Source: Bedellia somnulentella
Taxonomy: Eukaryota > Arthropoda > Insecta > Lepidoptera > Bedelliidae
Direction of reading: 5' to 3'
DNA: 64,000 nt
Assembly (NCBI GenBank): GCA_963576735.1
Contig: OY755178.1
Location: forward strand, 1,426,001-1,490,000
Within the stretch, counting starts at the first letter, position 1; each line of letters opens with the position of its first letter. A program made the translations under genes and the position numbers. Positions 40,351-53,207 of this stretch are shown here, piece after piece. The notes beneath the pieces were generated by a model. The model searched no databases. It saw only the letters and a list, made by a program, of their open reading frames with translations, and was not told the DNA's origin.

Positions 40351-41643
40351 ACAAAGGAAAGGCTATTTATGTGTGGTTATGTCAACTTTCACAGAATAAC
40401 CATAATTTTATTTGTATTCACGCCTGTTCCCACTGGGGTATGTAAAGAGATTACTGAAAACCAAATTAATAACATTCTTAAAAAGGTGAAGTGAAAAGAA
40501 CAAGAGCGTATATATCAGAAGAATAATGAATGTGAGAGAATTAAGAAAGATTTGTTGAAAATAAGTAAGTTGTGTGCAAATAACAAATTAAATAAAAATA
40601 TTTTAATGTTATATTTAAACAATTTTGCTACAATTGATTACTATCCACTTCGGTAAAAATTTAAAGATATGAAATAAATTTAAAGATAGTGCGAAGTTTC
40701 ATTAAGATTAAAAAAACGGATCATTATTATAAATAAATCTTAAAACCTTTTGCCAATTTACCAGAAAGACTTTCCTGCAAATTTTCACAAGTATACCAAA
40801 AAATAAAAAACAAAGTGAATTTCCTCCTAAGTTTTTGGCGATCCAAAAGTCAGATAACGCTAAAGAACATGATATATTTAGCTATTAAAACGCGGGCTCC
40901 TGTAATCTATCTTGGTCCTAAACCGGTTCATACCAGTACTCGCGATACGATCCCTTTACCTCAAGGTGTTAATACTGTATTGAAACTGGTGGCTCCTGTG
41001 CTATTATTTTATAAAACTACTACTAAGAATGTCTATGGACTATTAAGTTTGTACTCATGGTGTTTATCCCCTATATGTCCGCAAATAAAAATAGTCAGTA
41101 CAAAATAAAGGTCTGGTCCTTTTGAAGATATTTGAGTAAGAGGAATGTCCAAAAACAGACGTTTGTTTAATTATACAATTATTATTTTAATATGACTGAC
41201 AAATTGTTTATAGTACAGTAAAATATTGCTCGGATTTTTATGGATGTTAAAAATAGGGGTATAATTTTTCGCTCACCAAAAATATTTTTAATGAACACCT
41301 AAATTTCTAAATAAGCTGCCTCTAATTTCCTAGATTAGGTGCACATATAAGGATATTTAGATGCCACATCAGTTTTTGGTTAGGCTAGGTTAGACTTTAT
41401 CGGTGTAATACTTGCCTTAAAAATATACGTTAAACTTGAAAGCATAAAATTCGAAAGAATATCATAATAAAACATAAAATAAGAAAGTAAAAAAAAGTTA
41501 ATAGTGTGTTATGTTGATGATATTCTATGAACGACTATACTCCGTTTTAATAACTAAAGGGTTTCATATGAACTAGATTTTTTTCTGATCGTGTGATTTT
41601 TTCTTACCTTTTCTTGTTCAGAATATTGAGTTTGGATGGTTTA
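40351..41643. other. No gene recognised; weak LINE trace near 40460
   Basis: 40455-40560 faintly resembles the RTE-like LINE C-terminus. The 97-codon frame at 40815-41108 has no recognisable domain. The rest is AT-rich. Confidence 0.35.
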
Positions 41644-41887
41644 CATTTCAATTTACATACATATATACATATACTCATGGCTATATTTTCCTAGAAGGGG
41701 TAGCCAGAGCTAAGAAATTATAAATTCCTCAGCCACTTTTGGAAGTTGAGTGGGGAAAACATGGTAAAAATAAAGGTTTTTGGTGATGGGTCTCCAACCG
41801 CATCGCCCAAAAACCCAATAAAAAGCCCCATACCCTTAGTCGCCTCTTACGACACCCGTGGGTAGTAGGTAGTGGCACATTTCAATT
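41644..41887 (-). repeat. SINE1 copy (group B) with 10-bp TSD
   Basis: CATTTCAATT at 41644-41653 and 41878-41887; the head is slightly truncated. Confidence 0.9.
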
Positions 41888-42753
41888 CCAACTTAAAAAT
41901 TATAACTATAACAGAAATTTTAATCTCATGGACTTAAATTAAGTTCAGCAACTTAAATCTTTCCAAATAATTTTAATGCACAGTTTCCACCATTTTGCTT
42001 CCAAACGTTAAAAACTGCAAACGAATCACCAAAGGCAATAGTTATACCACATGTGTACGATAGTACAGTAACTGTATTTCACTGTCACATAAAATCCTAT
42101 TCTCGGAACAATAGCAAGCAGGACAGTGCCTCGACTCTTATGAATGGCACGCAGGATATTTATCATGCGTTGTGTACGCGGCGGTACCTCCGGCCCATTG
42201 ATTTAAAGATATGATAGAGTGCGTATCTCTTCGAGGCGTTTCAAACTGTCTCCTTAGTGAAATAAGTTCTTCGTTTGTCACATTTGTGTTTCCGTTTGTC
42301 TGATAGATATGAGTTATTTAAAGTATATTACTCATACGTTCAGAGCTTAAAATCGAAGCTATCTGCTTGCTGCGGATAGACTGAAATCTGGACCTTTTTG
42401 ACTTGTGTAAATTTTAATTATTTTATGGCCTGTGTTAAAAAAAGACAAATGCTTTTATCTTATTATTATTTACTTATTCTCTTAGTTTATGACGTATATG
42501 CTCTAAGATGAGCCAGGGCAGGAATGCTAACAATTCTGAACGTTTTGTGATAATTTGTCACCTGTTCACAGAATACCTCATTTTGGACAGAAGCTTTATG
42601 TTATAGAGGTCTGAAATATCGCAATTTTGCATGAACACTGGAATAAGTACAAGAAGTTTGTCTCACAGTTACAACCTTGATAAATTAATCACACATATTA
42701 CTTGGAAAGGCTGCATTGGTGAGGGTTGACTCAGGGTTTAGATCATTCATTTA
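41888..42753. other. No feature recognised
   Basis: A GC-richer segment at 42110-42240 shows no open frame of note. Confidence 0.35.
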
Positions 42754-42782
42754 TTCAGACAAATGGAATAAGCTCTTTACTC
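42754..42782 (-). repeat. End of the AAGAGCTTATTC MITE
   Basis: TTCAGACAAATGGAATAAGC and CTCTTTA match the terminus of the MITE at 58675-58847. Confidence 0.6.
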
Positions 42783-43087
42783 TATTTTAAGCTTGACTAT
42801 ATGATGCTAATCGCAAACGTGTATTTCACGCAGCTCTTGTAATTGTGATCCCACTAATGGACATCCTGTCATAATTAACGATAATCGAAGAAACATACAA
42901 ACAGGTTGTATTACACAGATATGTTTTTAGATAAAGGTTAGTATGAAATTATAATTTATTGTAATCTAAAATGTATCAATAATTATTGATAGATTACATA
43001 AAACCCTTTGATTTATAAGTGATTTCATAATCATGAGCGATTATATTAAACATTATGAAAGGGGTTTTGTTAAATATTTAAAATCAA

Positions 43088-43170
43088 AAATAGGCTTGGA
43101 ATAGCGATACCCTACTTTTAATTTTGTGTCGTGTGAGACGATTAAATAGTAACTAAGTAGGACTCTTAAG
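43088..43170 (+). repeat. Degenerate SINE1 head
   Basis: GGCTTGGAATAGCGATACCC and GTGTCGTGTGAGACGATTAA match the head. Confidence 0.5.
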
Positions 43171-43243
43171 TACATCTTCTCGACTTCAAGAAGCGACAAA
43201 AGTTATTTGCTTTAATCTTTGGGCTGCCCTTTCAGCGTTACAT

Positions 43244-43500
43244 TTATTTATTTATTTATTTAATTAGGACAAACAACAGATATACACTATGACAATAAAT
43301 ATTAATACATTAATTAAAACTAAAATAAGCATACATCCACAAAAGTTCATCACGAATAAAGATAGATGTGTGTAAAGAAACGAACTATTCATAATAATTT
43401 TTAGGAAATATATCTGACTTAATGAAACATAATTTAAAAAAAAACTTAATTTATTATAACTCAGCCTGTACATTTTTACGATAACGAAGCCGTCACTTTT
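43244..43500 (-). mobile_element. Possible LINE 3' end with TTTA tail
   Basis: A (TTTA)n stretch at 43242-43262 followed by AT-rich 3' UTR-like sequence on the minus strand. Weak. Confidence 0.3.
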
Positions 43501-43799
43501 AACACTTTAAATTCCTCTACAGCCTCCCGTAGAATTGGAAGCCGTATCATAGTATCCCATCCATAATTTTAATAGCCCACACTATTACTACTCCTCTCAT
43601 ATTAAAATTAAATAGGCTTTGCAACCGATTCACTAACGATACGCTTCATGTTAAGGCGAAGATGGTTTCTACGAACTGGACCTTTTAGTATATAATGCTG
43701 GTATAGACTATGTGGAGTTTACAATATTATCTCCTTTAAAAGTTTCGTAAATGGTTTTTAGTTTTATACGTATCCAAGAAGTTTCATGTTTGGATATTC

Positions 43800-43932
43800 A
43801 ATCTCAATCTATGCAAAACGTGGGTACCTTCTCTGGACACTAGATGGCGCTGCCATGTGAGTTCAGAAGTATTGGTACCTCTGCCAACCCCTTTGGGTAT
43901 AAACGACGTGAACGTTTATGTTATGTTATGTA
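43800..43932 (+). repeat. SINE2 fragment, 3' part
   Basis: TGCAAAACGTGGGTACC, CTCTGCCAACCCC and GTGAACGTTTATGTTATG. Confidence 0.75.
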
Positions 43933-43939
43933 TATTCAA

Positions 43940-45250
43940 TCTCGTATTTAATGTATATAATAAACGTTTTTCATTTCCTTATCATTCTAAATATGGTTTT
44001 GCTAAATTTTTTTATTTATTAAACTATTTAAACAAAATTGAAATATAACCACGTAGAAACTCGTATGAAACTAGTGTTGCTAACTACTTCGAGCTCGCAG
44101 CACTTATCGATAAAATCTAGACAGGCATTGTCGCTTCTCCTTAGCCAGTGAGATTTTGTTTAAGCCTTTTTCTCATAACTGTTGTAATTCATGCGAGCAA
44201 ATTAATTTGAGTTATTGAGATTTCTACGATAAGACGCATCTTGAATTAGCAAAGTGTCTGAGCCGGTATTATATCACAAAGCTAGATTGGCTTCAAACTA
44301 TACGCTTTTTTTATCGTAGACTTTAATTGTATGCCTATTTTATGGTTAACTGAATAGAAATTCACATTTCATGTCTTTGCGGCTCGATGGTATTATTTTC
44401 TTTTGTTGGTTGTTATTGTTAAGCGGTTTTAAATAAGTTATCATTTTATGGTTCGGTTTTTAATTTGGATAAAAGTGTATTAAGTTTTTTTTATGATTTG
44501 TTGTTTTTTTATTAAAGATTTTATAGTTGCGATTATAAAAATATTCGAATTGAATTAAATTCAGAACAGTAATCCAAATATAAAAATATATAGTTTATAA
44601 GTTTAGTTTTATTTACCTAACATCATTGAAAAAGAATGAAAACCCTCGCTTCAACAAAAATCATCCAATGAGCATATGTGTAGCGAGCGTTACATACAAA
44701 AATCGTAAAACATGAAATGTCTCCATAAAAAAATCTCTTTGTTCTTTCTAACCTCTTTAGAAGTGCTAAGTGTTCGAAACAAATGAACGCTCGGCGGCCA
44801 TATTGGCCCTTACGTCATTTGTCAAACTTCGCGCCATCGCGGACAACAGCTAGTTTAACGGCACTGGTCTGACCGCCGAGCATTTTATGATAGGCGTATT
44901 TATTACACTCGCGGCTACAATATTTTGAGACGTGGTTGTGCATACATCAATGTGTTATAAGGAATTGACACTGCGTCTTTAGTATCAATAATGTTGACAA
45001 AATTTACGACCGTATTTGTTGTCTACGATAAAAGAACAAGAAAGCCAGTAACACTACAAGAATTTATCCCAATTAACTGTGAATTTTAATTGAAGTATGA
45101 AATCATTAATACTGTTTAATAAGACTTGTGCCAGTATAAATATTTTCACAATTTGGGTTCACTAAAGTAACCAAAGCTATGGCGGTAATATAAATGAAGA
45201 TGATGCATTTTAATTTTCATTGGTCAAATTGTAAAAATAGTTGAAATATT
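43940..45250. other. No gene; promoter-like motifs near 44670-44830
   Basis: CCAATGAGC, GGCGGCCATATTGG and TTACGTCATTTG cluster here, resembling the island at 45990-46123. No open frame follows. Confidence 0.3.
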
Positions 45251-45269
45251 GTTGAATTTTTATTTAATT

Positions 45270-45400
45270 TTTATTGGCTTCCTCCCAACTTCATTAAATT
45301 GGTCCAGCCGCCTTCGAAATGAGCCGGAACAAACAGGCGTACCGACAAAAACCTAAAATTATGCTGTCTTGGTATATATACCGTAGTTCAGTGTACAAGT
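45270..45400 (+). repeat. Fragment of a lepidopteran-type repeat
   Basis: GGTCCAGCCGCCTTCGAAAT, GAGCCGGAACAAACAGGCG and GGTATATATACCGTAG resemble a common repeat of the form GTCCAGCCGTTxTCGAG...GGAACAAAC. Confidence 0.4.
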
Positions 45401-45989
45401 CTGTTTGCAATATTAATATAAGTTATTTCGGTCAATCGGTTACAGTTAAACAGAAGCTCCAGTTTCATTTATTTGTAAAGATACGTAAGTTATTCTATGT
45501 TTATTAAAAAAAAAACCTAATATAATATATATCAGCAACGCTTTTGTATAAAGTTCAGTGTATATTATAATCAAATTAAATAGTGCTTAGTAAATATGGT
45601 TGTACATTTTAAGATGATTTATTAAATTAACAATACAACTGATGTAATTGTAAAGATAAAGCCAACTTTATTGTTGTTTGGACTTTGGACCGCGAAATGT
45701 TTGATTCATGAAACTAATTTAAGATTTTTTATCTATGTGAATGCATGTTATGATCAAGTTCATATTAAATTTCTGGGGTGAGAAAAACTACACAAAATAA
45801 GGCCAAAAGTTTAGGAAACTATTTATTTGTAAGGCTATTTGACTAAGTTTTGAAAACTATCTTACGGTGTTAATTTGTTTATAAGGAGCCCCAAAAAATT
45901 TATTTTTCTGTCTTCATTTTCGCTATTTTATTAAAAAATCGAAAAAGAAAATGCAATATTCAAATGTGCCGCGAAAACGCGACTTTAAG

Positions 45990-46123
45990 AAATATGGCGG
46001 CTGTAGCTCAAATGACGTCAATTCCGCATTAAACACCAATGAGCGAAGCGTTACACAGTCTGTTTATGTGTAATCTACGTCATTATAGAAATAGCCAATC
46101 ACGGTCGTTTTTAGTCACGTGAC
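45990..46123. promoter_or_regulatory. Promoter-like motif cluster
   Basis: ATGGCGGC (45993), palindromic CRE TGACGTCA (46013-46020), CCAAT boxes (46036-46040 and 46094-46098) and the E-box palindrome GTCACGTGAC (46114-46123) lie within 135 bp of otherwise AT-rich DNA. No coding exon is evident on either side. Confidence 0.35.
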
Positions 46124-46649
46124 AGTTGCATCAAAATACTTATTTTAGAAGACGGATTTTAGTGAAATATTGCAATATTTTTATCTTGCATTATTACATA
46201 TTGCTCCAAAAAAGAAATATTAAGACTAATGAAATAAAAAAATGTATATTTTTATTACAGTCAAATAGCCTATTTAAAAACAAGGATCAAACTCTTGAAA
46301 TGTGTGGATACAAAAATAGGAAATTCACTTAATAGCTATCGTAAAAAATATAAATCTAAGTTTTAAATGTTAAAAAAAATATTTAATAAAATTCATTATA
46401 TTCTTTTTATCTACACATTTGTTTAATTATGGCATGATTATGATGATTCGAACCGTACCTCAACTGATTATGTGCTGATGACATATTACCAATATTACAT
46501 ACATACACACTCGTACCGGTCCAAATATAACCCTTTTAATATTAAATAATAGTCAGGAAAAATAGGAACATTGTGATAGATATGTTCCATAGTAGAGGCT
46601 TGATCTTGCGCCGAATAATTCAACAATATTTTTTACTTAGTAACATTCA
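46124..46649. other. No feature recognised
   Basis: A 68-codon frame at 46126-46332 begins right after the promoter-like cluster but shows no domain. Confidence 0.3.
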
Positions 46650-46874
46650 TACATATACTCACGGCTTTAAATCTCTAAAAGGGGTAGCCAGAGCTTCAGA
46701 ATATAAAATTTCTCAGCCGTTTTTGGAACTTGAGTTGGAAAATGATTGTTATGTAAAGGTTATAGGCGATGGGTCTCCAGCTGCATCGCCCAAGAATTTC
46801 TTTAAAGTGCCAAGCCCTAAGTCGCCTCTTACGAACACCCATGGGTAGAAATGGGGTAGTGCTATTCTAAGCCC
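46650..46874 (-). repeat. SINE1 copy, diverged
   Basis: CATACATATACTCACGGC to GTAGTGCTATTCTAAGCCC; several small indels. Confidence 0.8.
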
Positions 46875-47224
46875 AGTAATACTACCAGTATTTATCCCAA
46901 TTAACTATGAATTTTCTTAACAATTTCAATTGGACATACATTTCTCATGACCCCAGTTCGCTCGTCACGGTCTGTTGTTCCTCAAGTACTATTTGTACCT
47001 GCGCTACCAACAATTTACGCACTCGCCATTCGATATTAACCTTTAAGCTTAATTAAATAAAGATTATCACATAAAGTGCGGAATATCGTGAGATACAAAT
47101 CATATGTATTAACCGTGGGTATTGTTGAGACTATTTATTATACTTTGAACTATTCTAAATTTGAATGAAAGACAAAGAATATGAGATATTTGAGTTTTCT
47201 TAATTTATTAAAGCTAAAATAGTA

Positions 47225-47485
47225 CAGTTTTATGCACATACATACACATGCTCACCGCTATAAATCTCTAGAAGGGGTAGCCAGTGCTAAGGAATTAGAA
47301 ATTTCTCAGCCACTTTTGGAAGTTAAGTGGGAAAAATGGTAAAATATAGGTTGTGGGTGATGGTTTTCCAAACGCATTGCCCAATAATCCATTAAAAAGC
47401 CCAAATACCCTTAGTTTTCTTTTACTACACCCGTGGGTAGAAAGGGGTAGTGACATTCTAAGCCGGCACAACAGGGCAGTTTTAT
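47225..47485 (-). repeat. SINE1 copy (group B) with 9-bp TSD
   Basis: CAGTTTTAT at 47225-47233 and 47477-47485 around a full-length, diverged unit. Confidence 0.85.
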
Positions 47486-47721
47486 TAACAAATAAAAAAA
47501 GTCAAGTATATTTCAACAATCAGGTAAAACATTCCAAACCAGATAGAGTATCCATACTGAGGGAAGGTAGGCAAACCTTATTAATGACGTATACAAACAT
47601 CTAAATTGATTTATGAATGACTTTTTTGATGTTATCCAAGGCTTCTGTGAAAAGACACCTTTAGCAACAAATATTACATTATTTAATAAGAGCTGGTCCG
47701 TATAAACTTGAAACAGAATTA

Positions 47722-47880
47722 TAATATAACATAAACGTTCACGCCGAATATCCCCGAAGGGGTTGGCAGAGGTACTAATTCTTCTGAACATCACGTGACA
47801 TTGTCACCTGGCGTTCAGAGTACCCACGTTTTGCATGGACAGTGTACTCACGTGATAGGGGGCAGGCCTATCGCCGCTAA
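47722..47880 (-). repeat. SINE2 fragment, tail and body
   Basis: AACATAAACGTTCACGCC to GGGGGCAGGCCTATCGCCG; head missing. Confidence 0.85.
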
Positions 47881-47927
47881 CAGAAATATGATATGAAGAT
47901 TACCTTAAATTCCTTAAATAAAAAGTT

Positions 47928-48001
47928 GCTGCGGCATTTCTAATTCTGAAACTCTGGCTACCCCTCCTAGGGATTTATAGCCGTGAGTATATGTATGTAT
48001 G
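47928..48001 (+). repeat. SINE1 3' end
   Basis: Last ~70 bp only: CTCTGGCTACCCCTCCTAGG to GTGAGTATATGTATGTATG. Confidence 0.8.
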
Positions 48002-48569
48002 CTATTTATGGCTTGTTACCTTTGCAATCATACCAACTTCACCAATCCCACAAATGCAAATCATTCCGCAAAACTTATTATCGAGAATCACTTTCTCTTA
48101 TCTTCCCCAATCCGTGACAAAGCGCTGGTAATTATCGATAATTTAATAGAAAGTGTCACGCTGTCTGCACATCACTAGTCATTATTTTATGTAAGGTCCA
48201 CGATTTGTTTCTAAACAATACCGATGATAATGTTTACTTTGTAACTTATCTTGTACTGTAAAAATACCTTTTTGCCGTTATTTCCTCGAATTATATGTTT
48301 TCGTCTCAGTTTCAATAATATCAATATTGAAATATCCGTCTATTAAATAACTACATATCATAAGTTTGACTCATTATATACGTAATGTATCCAAAAGACC
48401 CGGCAGAGGTACCAGTCTCCTAGGTACCACGCAACGTGCAGCTCTACCAGGTAACACGACTCAGTTTATAATTTAAAAAAAATCATGCATGATCAATAGA
48501 CTCACATGTCATCAACAAAATGTGTTATTCTCATTTGCAAGAAGCCGTTTTTCATAAAATTATTAACGA
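48002..48569. other. No gene; faint SINE2 trace near 48400
   Basis: GGCAGAGGTACCAGTCTCCT is similar to SINE2; the rest is unassigned. Confidence 0.3.
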
Positions 48570-48804
48570 CATATACTCACTGCTATACATCCCTAAAAGG
48601 GGTAGCCAGAGCAGAGGAATTAGAAATTAAGCCACTTTTGGAATTTGCGTGGGGAAAAGATGGTGAAATAAAGCTAGTTGGTGATGGGTCTCCAGCCGCA
48701 TCGCCCAAAAATACCTTAAAAGCCCCAATACCATTAGTCGCCTCTTACGTACACTCACTGGAAGAAATGGGGTAGTGCTATTCTAAGCCGACACTACTCA
48801 GCTA
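48570..48804 (-). repeat. SINE1 copy (group A), antisense
   Basis: CATATACTCACTGC to CCGACACTACTCAGC. Confidence 0.85.
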
Positions 48805-49159
48805 CAGCGACATAATCACGACTTCACATTAAAATGGCATATGTAGTTTCTTTAAGAAAATTCTAAGTAAACGATAATGATTTGTCACTATGTTTGGCAT
48901 TCATCAAGATCCGAAAAAGATGACAGCTGGTGAAAGTCAGTGCGTAAAATGATGGATCTCAAAGAAGCATATTCTTTAACCTTTGATGTGATAATAAATG
49001 AAAGCAAACGCTTAATTGTTTCACATACGAGTATGATCATAATCGTGAAATATTACGACCAATTTGTCTTAATGGAGGGTAAGTCAGAGCATAGACTAAA
49101 GGAGTCGTCACATATATTTATGTTTGTAGAAGTAAGAAAAGCTGGTCATCAGAAAAAAA
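48805..49159. other. No gene recognised
   Basis: A 106-codon frame covers 48940-49260 but its last third is antisense LINE sequence and no domain is visible, so it is not called. Confidence 0.35.
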
Positions 49160-49232
49160 TTACATACATATACTTTCATTGGGGTAGGCAGAGACTATCA
49201 ATCGCCACTTTTTACGATCCTGGCAAACCTTT
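49160..49232 (-). mobile_element. RTE-like LINE 3' end, antisense
   Basis: Complement reads GGTTTGCCAGGATCGTAAAA, GATTGATAGTCTCTGCCTAC and CCCAATGAAAGTATATGTATG: C-terminus and tail of the 53220-54737 LINE. Confidence 0.7.
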
Positions 49233-49339
49233 TCAATTAAGTCAATACCCTTCAGGCTGAATTATTTGATTTACCGAGGAATTTAGTCATCATCGAACTG
49301 CGTACAATCGGCCTACATTAGTACGATCCCATGGAGTCC

Positions 49340-49492
49340 CGTAAGTTCGTACGAGGTAAATAAGGGTCTATAAGAAGAAAGGGCCATTCCAGATATAGTC
49401 AAGCAAGGTGGCTAGAAACCCATCACGAATAATGTTTTATTCTCCTGACTTATCCCCAGTTAATTCTAGTGGATCTGGCCTTTAGCCGTAAA
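49340..49492 (+). repeat. Degenerate SINE1
   Basis: AGAAACCCATCACGAATAAT and TTATCCCCAGTTAATTCTAG align to the body of the unit. Confidence 0.45.
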
Positions 49493-50694
49493 AAAGAAGT
49501 CAAAAAGTTTATTTTTCAAAATAAAGTTAAATACTAACATTTTTTGAACGTCAAAGTTTTAAATTAATCGTTAATCCGTTGCTTCGGAAGGTGTTCGTAA
49601 AGAGAAGAAGCAACAAAGAAACTCTTTACATTCACATTTTTTCATTTTTCCATTTTTTCATGTTTTTTTTAAGTTTTAAGCTCAGTAAGCCTTATTATGA
49701 GCCGAAAAGATTATTGCTACAGCAAGTCAGTACAAGCAGTCAATTTTTATTGAATATTTATTGATTTACTTATTACTTTGTTATACACTTATACAGTTTA
49801 CAACTTATTAATTGGATAAATTTACATCTGATACAAATTTAAAGAAAAAATATATATTTTGAATCTCTGCCGCTAGGGGTAGGTTACCCAAAAGGCTGGC
49901 TGCATTCAGCCTCTGTACAGCAATGCTCACTCATATAACTTATTTTATTCTACTCAACTTTTGCATAACACCACCTAATTTCTAAACCAATAACATTTGT
50001 ATCCGGAAACCGCAAATTAAATATTCATAGTTTGATCGATCAAACATAATTACCACATCCAATTAAATAACACAGTTACATCAAAACGAGAACATACGTG
50101 AACAAGACAGGAAGTTCGAGAGCCTCTAAAAAGTGGTTTCTCACATAAATAATGAATTCGTATAACTGGAACACACGAATGTACCGTATTTTTGAGTAAT
50201 GTACTAAATTGATCTTATCAAAATAGCTATGAAGTTTTATTAAACAGCTTCGGTTTGTATTTCGTTGAGAGGTTGTAAAGTTTGATCTTAGATTTGGCAG
50301 ATCTAGACGCAAAACTATAATGTTCTGTGAAGTCTATTTTATGAAGACTAATAGTAAGGCGCTGTCTATGTTGAATAATAATACTGAGTTTAAGTTTATA
50401 ACTAAAATTTAACTTCACTCTTTGTTATATATAAATACATATAGTCTATATCAATTAGAAAAAATAAGATTGTAAACAAAGAAACGTCAATGACCTTTTA
50501 ACATTTTAGTGTTGTTACCAATATAATCGACGGCGACGTAAACATCGAATACGTTACTAATGGTATGCAGATTTGTGATCCAATTTAATCGTATACTTAT
50601 AAAACAGACTTTCTGATTATATTTCTAGTATTTGACGTTAAGAGAAATAATCAGGATATTAACGAGGTGAATAACACAGATTCAAACAATGTTT
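49493..50694. other. No gene recognised
   Basis: AT-rich. 49760-49950 has a LINE 3'-UTR-like look on the minus strand but no diagnostic coding. Confidence 0.35.
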
Positions 50695-50940
50695 GTGTCC
50701 AATAATCTTGAATTGAATGGCAAAAAAACCAAATGCATTAGCTCACTAGCTGGTAGGCTAAGTAGTGCTGCATGTGCCACTAGGAAAATAAGACATTTGA
50801 CAGATGTACAGACAGCTCGATTAGTAAGTAACAGCTTTTCTCAAAGCATAATGTCTTACGGTATTTAACTCTGGGGCAGAGCAGCTGATGGTAAAAGGTT
50901 CGCGAACATAGTGGATACCGACCATAAGTGATAGAAGAAG
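50695..50940 (+). pseudogene. Non-LTR reverse transcriptase C-terminal fragment
   Basis: LNGKKTKCISSLAGRLSSA, TRKIRHLTDVQTARL and SNSFSQSIMSYGI, then TAA, then LWGRAADGKR: the conserved post-catalytic LINE region (usually ...SIMSYGxxLWG). Broken by the stop and truncated on both sides. Confidence 0.7.
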
Positions 50941-51457
50941 AAAAATATTCTGTAATATGAACGAAGATATCAGTATATATAACAAAAACAAAAAAAGTCC
51001 GTAAGAGTATATCTATCCTCTTGAATCTCTCTATCTCTATTCTCTTGAAGTAAATCAGAATATAGATATGTATGTCAATTTTTAAAAAAAGCTACATTTT
51101 TAACCTTATAGGATCTGAACACAAGTCCTTATTAATTTAAGTGATTTTGTAAATAGGAACATTTAACGTAGATGACTTATGTTATTTATATTACTACATC
51201 AGATTTGGACTTATAGTTTAAAAAATACAATTTAATATTATTTAATACAATTTAATTAAAGCGCGAAGTCGCTGTCTCGTCGCCCGAACGGCTTTGGAGA
51301 GAGGGAGACGGAACATAAATGAGAGAGGAAGTCGCGCGGTCGGCTCTCAATGCAGCATACGAGTTTACTTTTGAATACATTTTGTCTCTATAATATCTCA
51401 TATCATATATCTCAAATATAGTGTTCTTTTAAGAATCAACTTTTTATAACTACCTAC
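50941..51457. other. No gene recognised
   Basis: GC-richer patch at 51258-51360 without coding signal. Confidence 0.35.
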
Positions 51458-52851
51458 ACTTATAATAAATCTGTAGAGAGGTGAATCCTGTACATGAAAT
51501 ATATTTTCAAAATAACGATCAGGGGGTTATTAGTGATCGATACTGATGCCAAAAATGCAATCAGTAAAATTTTTGTCTGTCTGTCGATTTGTCTATACTT
51601 TATGGAAATAAAAACTACTGGACGGATTCTAACGAAACTTGGTACAATTATTCTTCAAGCTCTTGGAGAGGTTATAGTATATTAAAGTTATAGGTTATAG
51701 TTTTCAACAGAATAGTGAAGGGGAATTCTGGGAAAAGGGAAGAAATACTTCATTTTCTAAGCTTCCGTCACGTGTGCAGCCTCTATGGTTAAAGTTAAAT
51801 AGAAATGATGTATGACGGAAATATTCTACATATTAATATCTAAAAAATATTTGGTACAGCATATGAATATTTTTTATGGTTGACTTACAATAACACGTGT
51901 AACTCCTGATAGCTTAGCACTTCGGAGCATTCTGATAATATTAGTTTACTTTTTCGTTTATAACACTCTCAGTCATCTCTAGTTCAAAAAAGTTTACATA
52001 ATTTTTGGCTTAGAATATCACTACCCCATTTCTTCCGGTGGGTGTACGTAAAAGGCGACTAATGGTATTGGGCCTATTAAGGCATTTTTGGGCGATGCGG
52101 TTGGAGTCTCATCACCAACAACCTTTATTTTACCATTTTTTCCTAACTCAACTTTCCAAAAGTGGCTGAGGAATTTCTATTTCCTTAGCTCTGGCTACCC
52201 TTTCTAGGGATTTATAGCTGTGAGTATAAGTATGTATGTATGTATGTAAAAAAAAAGAATCATAGAAATCGATATGGAAACACCAATCTTATACATGAAA
52301 TAAGCCATCGTGCTGTCGTCGCACGTGACTACTGAATACGGTTGCGGGGGCAAAAGATAGTCGTAAGTATGTATGACGTATGCAAAGTTTGTTACTCTGA
52401 TTGTTTGTTTGAAAGGGCTTATTTTCAGAGATACTTAAACGTTCATAAAAGCGCTTTCACAAACTCAAAGCTACACTATTCAAGAGTGCTATAAATTGTA
52501 ACCATTGCGCTAAATTTTACAATAGGCCCTAAAAGAGACAGACTCTTAACTGGCGTACTAACATGAAAGCACATTTAAGCAAAAATCTGTATAGCGATTT
52601 TCCGGCGCAATAGCGAACGTATTCAATAAAATTAAACTAATCCAAAACCCACAATAAACCTTAAAAGTTACACTAAAAGCTCCTATGTATAAAATTAAAA
52701 AGACCGATTGAATTCCCCGAGTGACTGACAGCCAATATTAATGCCACACGCACCACATTATTTAAATAGCTGACTTAACTTGAATAACAAAATGTTTTGT
52801 ATGTGTAAATTAAATGTGTCAACCCGTGCAAAGCCGCGACGGGCCGCTAGT
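51458..52851 (-). repeat. ACTAGYGG...GACA interspersed repeat, antisense
   Basis: Counterpart of 14567-15492: starts (minus strand) ACTAGCGGCCCGTCGCGGC at 52851 and ends ATTTATTATAAGTGTAG at 51458, interrupted by a SINE1. Shared blocks include the GCGCTTTxATGAACG region near 52440-52460 and the GTCTGTCTGTC stretch near 51575. Confidence 0.65.
52005..52250 (+). repeat. SINE1 copy (group A), head slightly truncated
   Basis: TTGGCTTAGAATATCACTACC to TATGTATGTATGTA; inserted in the preceding repeat. Confidence 0.9.
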
Positions 52852-53207
52852 CAATTAATCAAAGACATAGTTAAAAATAACCAGAGCCGGCGCAAATTTA
52901 ACTTAACTCTAATAATAGTTATAATCTGCATACTCACTAACAATTTCTGGACTTAAAACATAATAAATTTGTTTTGTGTATCAATATACATATTATTTTT
53001 GTTAAATATGCAATAGTTTACAGTGTTATACATTTTATTCATTGCGATTTTAATATATTGGATCTTCTTACATCGATTCATCAATTGGTAATCGATTACT
53101 GTCATTCTTTCATTACTATTTTAATGTCAATACCCATCCCAAATTTTTGCATTGGAAAAAATATTAAATAACCTAATTTTTTTCATTTAATCGTATTTCG
53201 CAAGTTT
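52852..53207. other. No feature recognised
   Basis: AT-rich DNA upstream of the LINE insertion. Confidence 0.35.

Noticed and set aside
40815..41108. 97-codon open frame
   Set aside because: No recognisable domain, no flanking splice or expression signal and AT-driven composition; cannot be supported as a gene.
48940..49260. 106-codon open frame
   Set aside because: Its end is antisense LINE 3' sequence; the rest has no recognisable domain.
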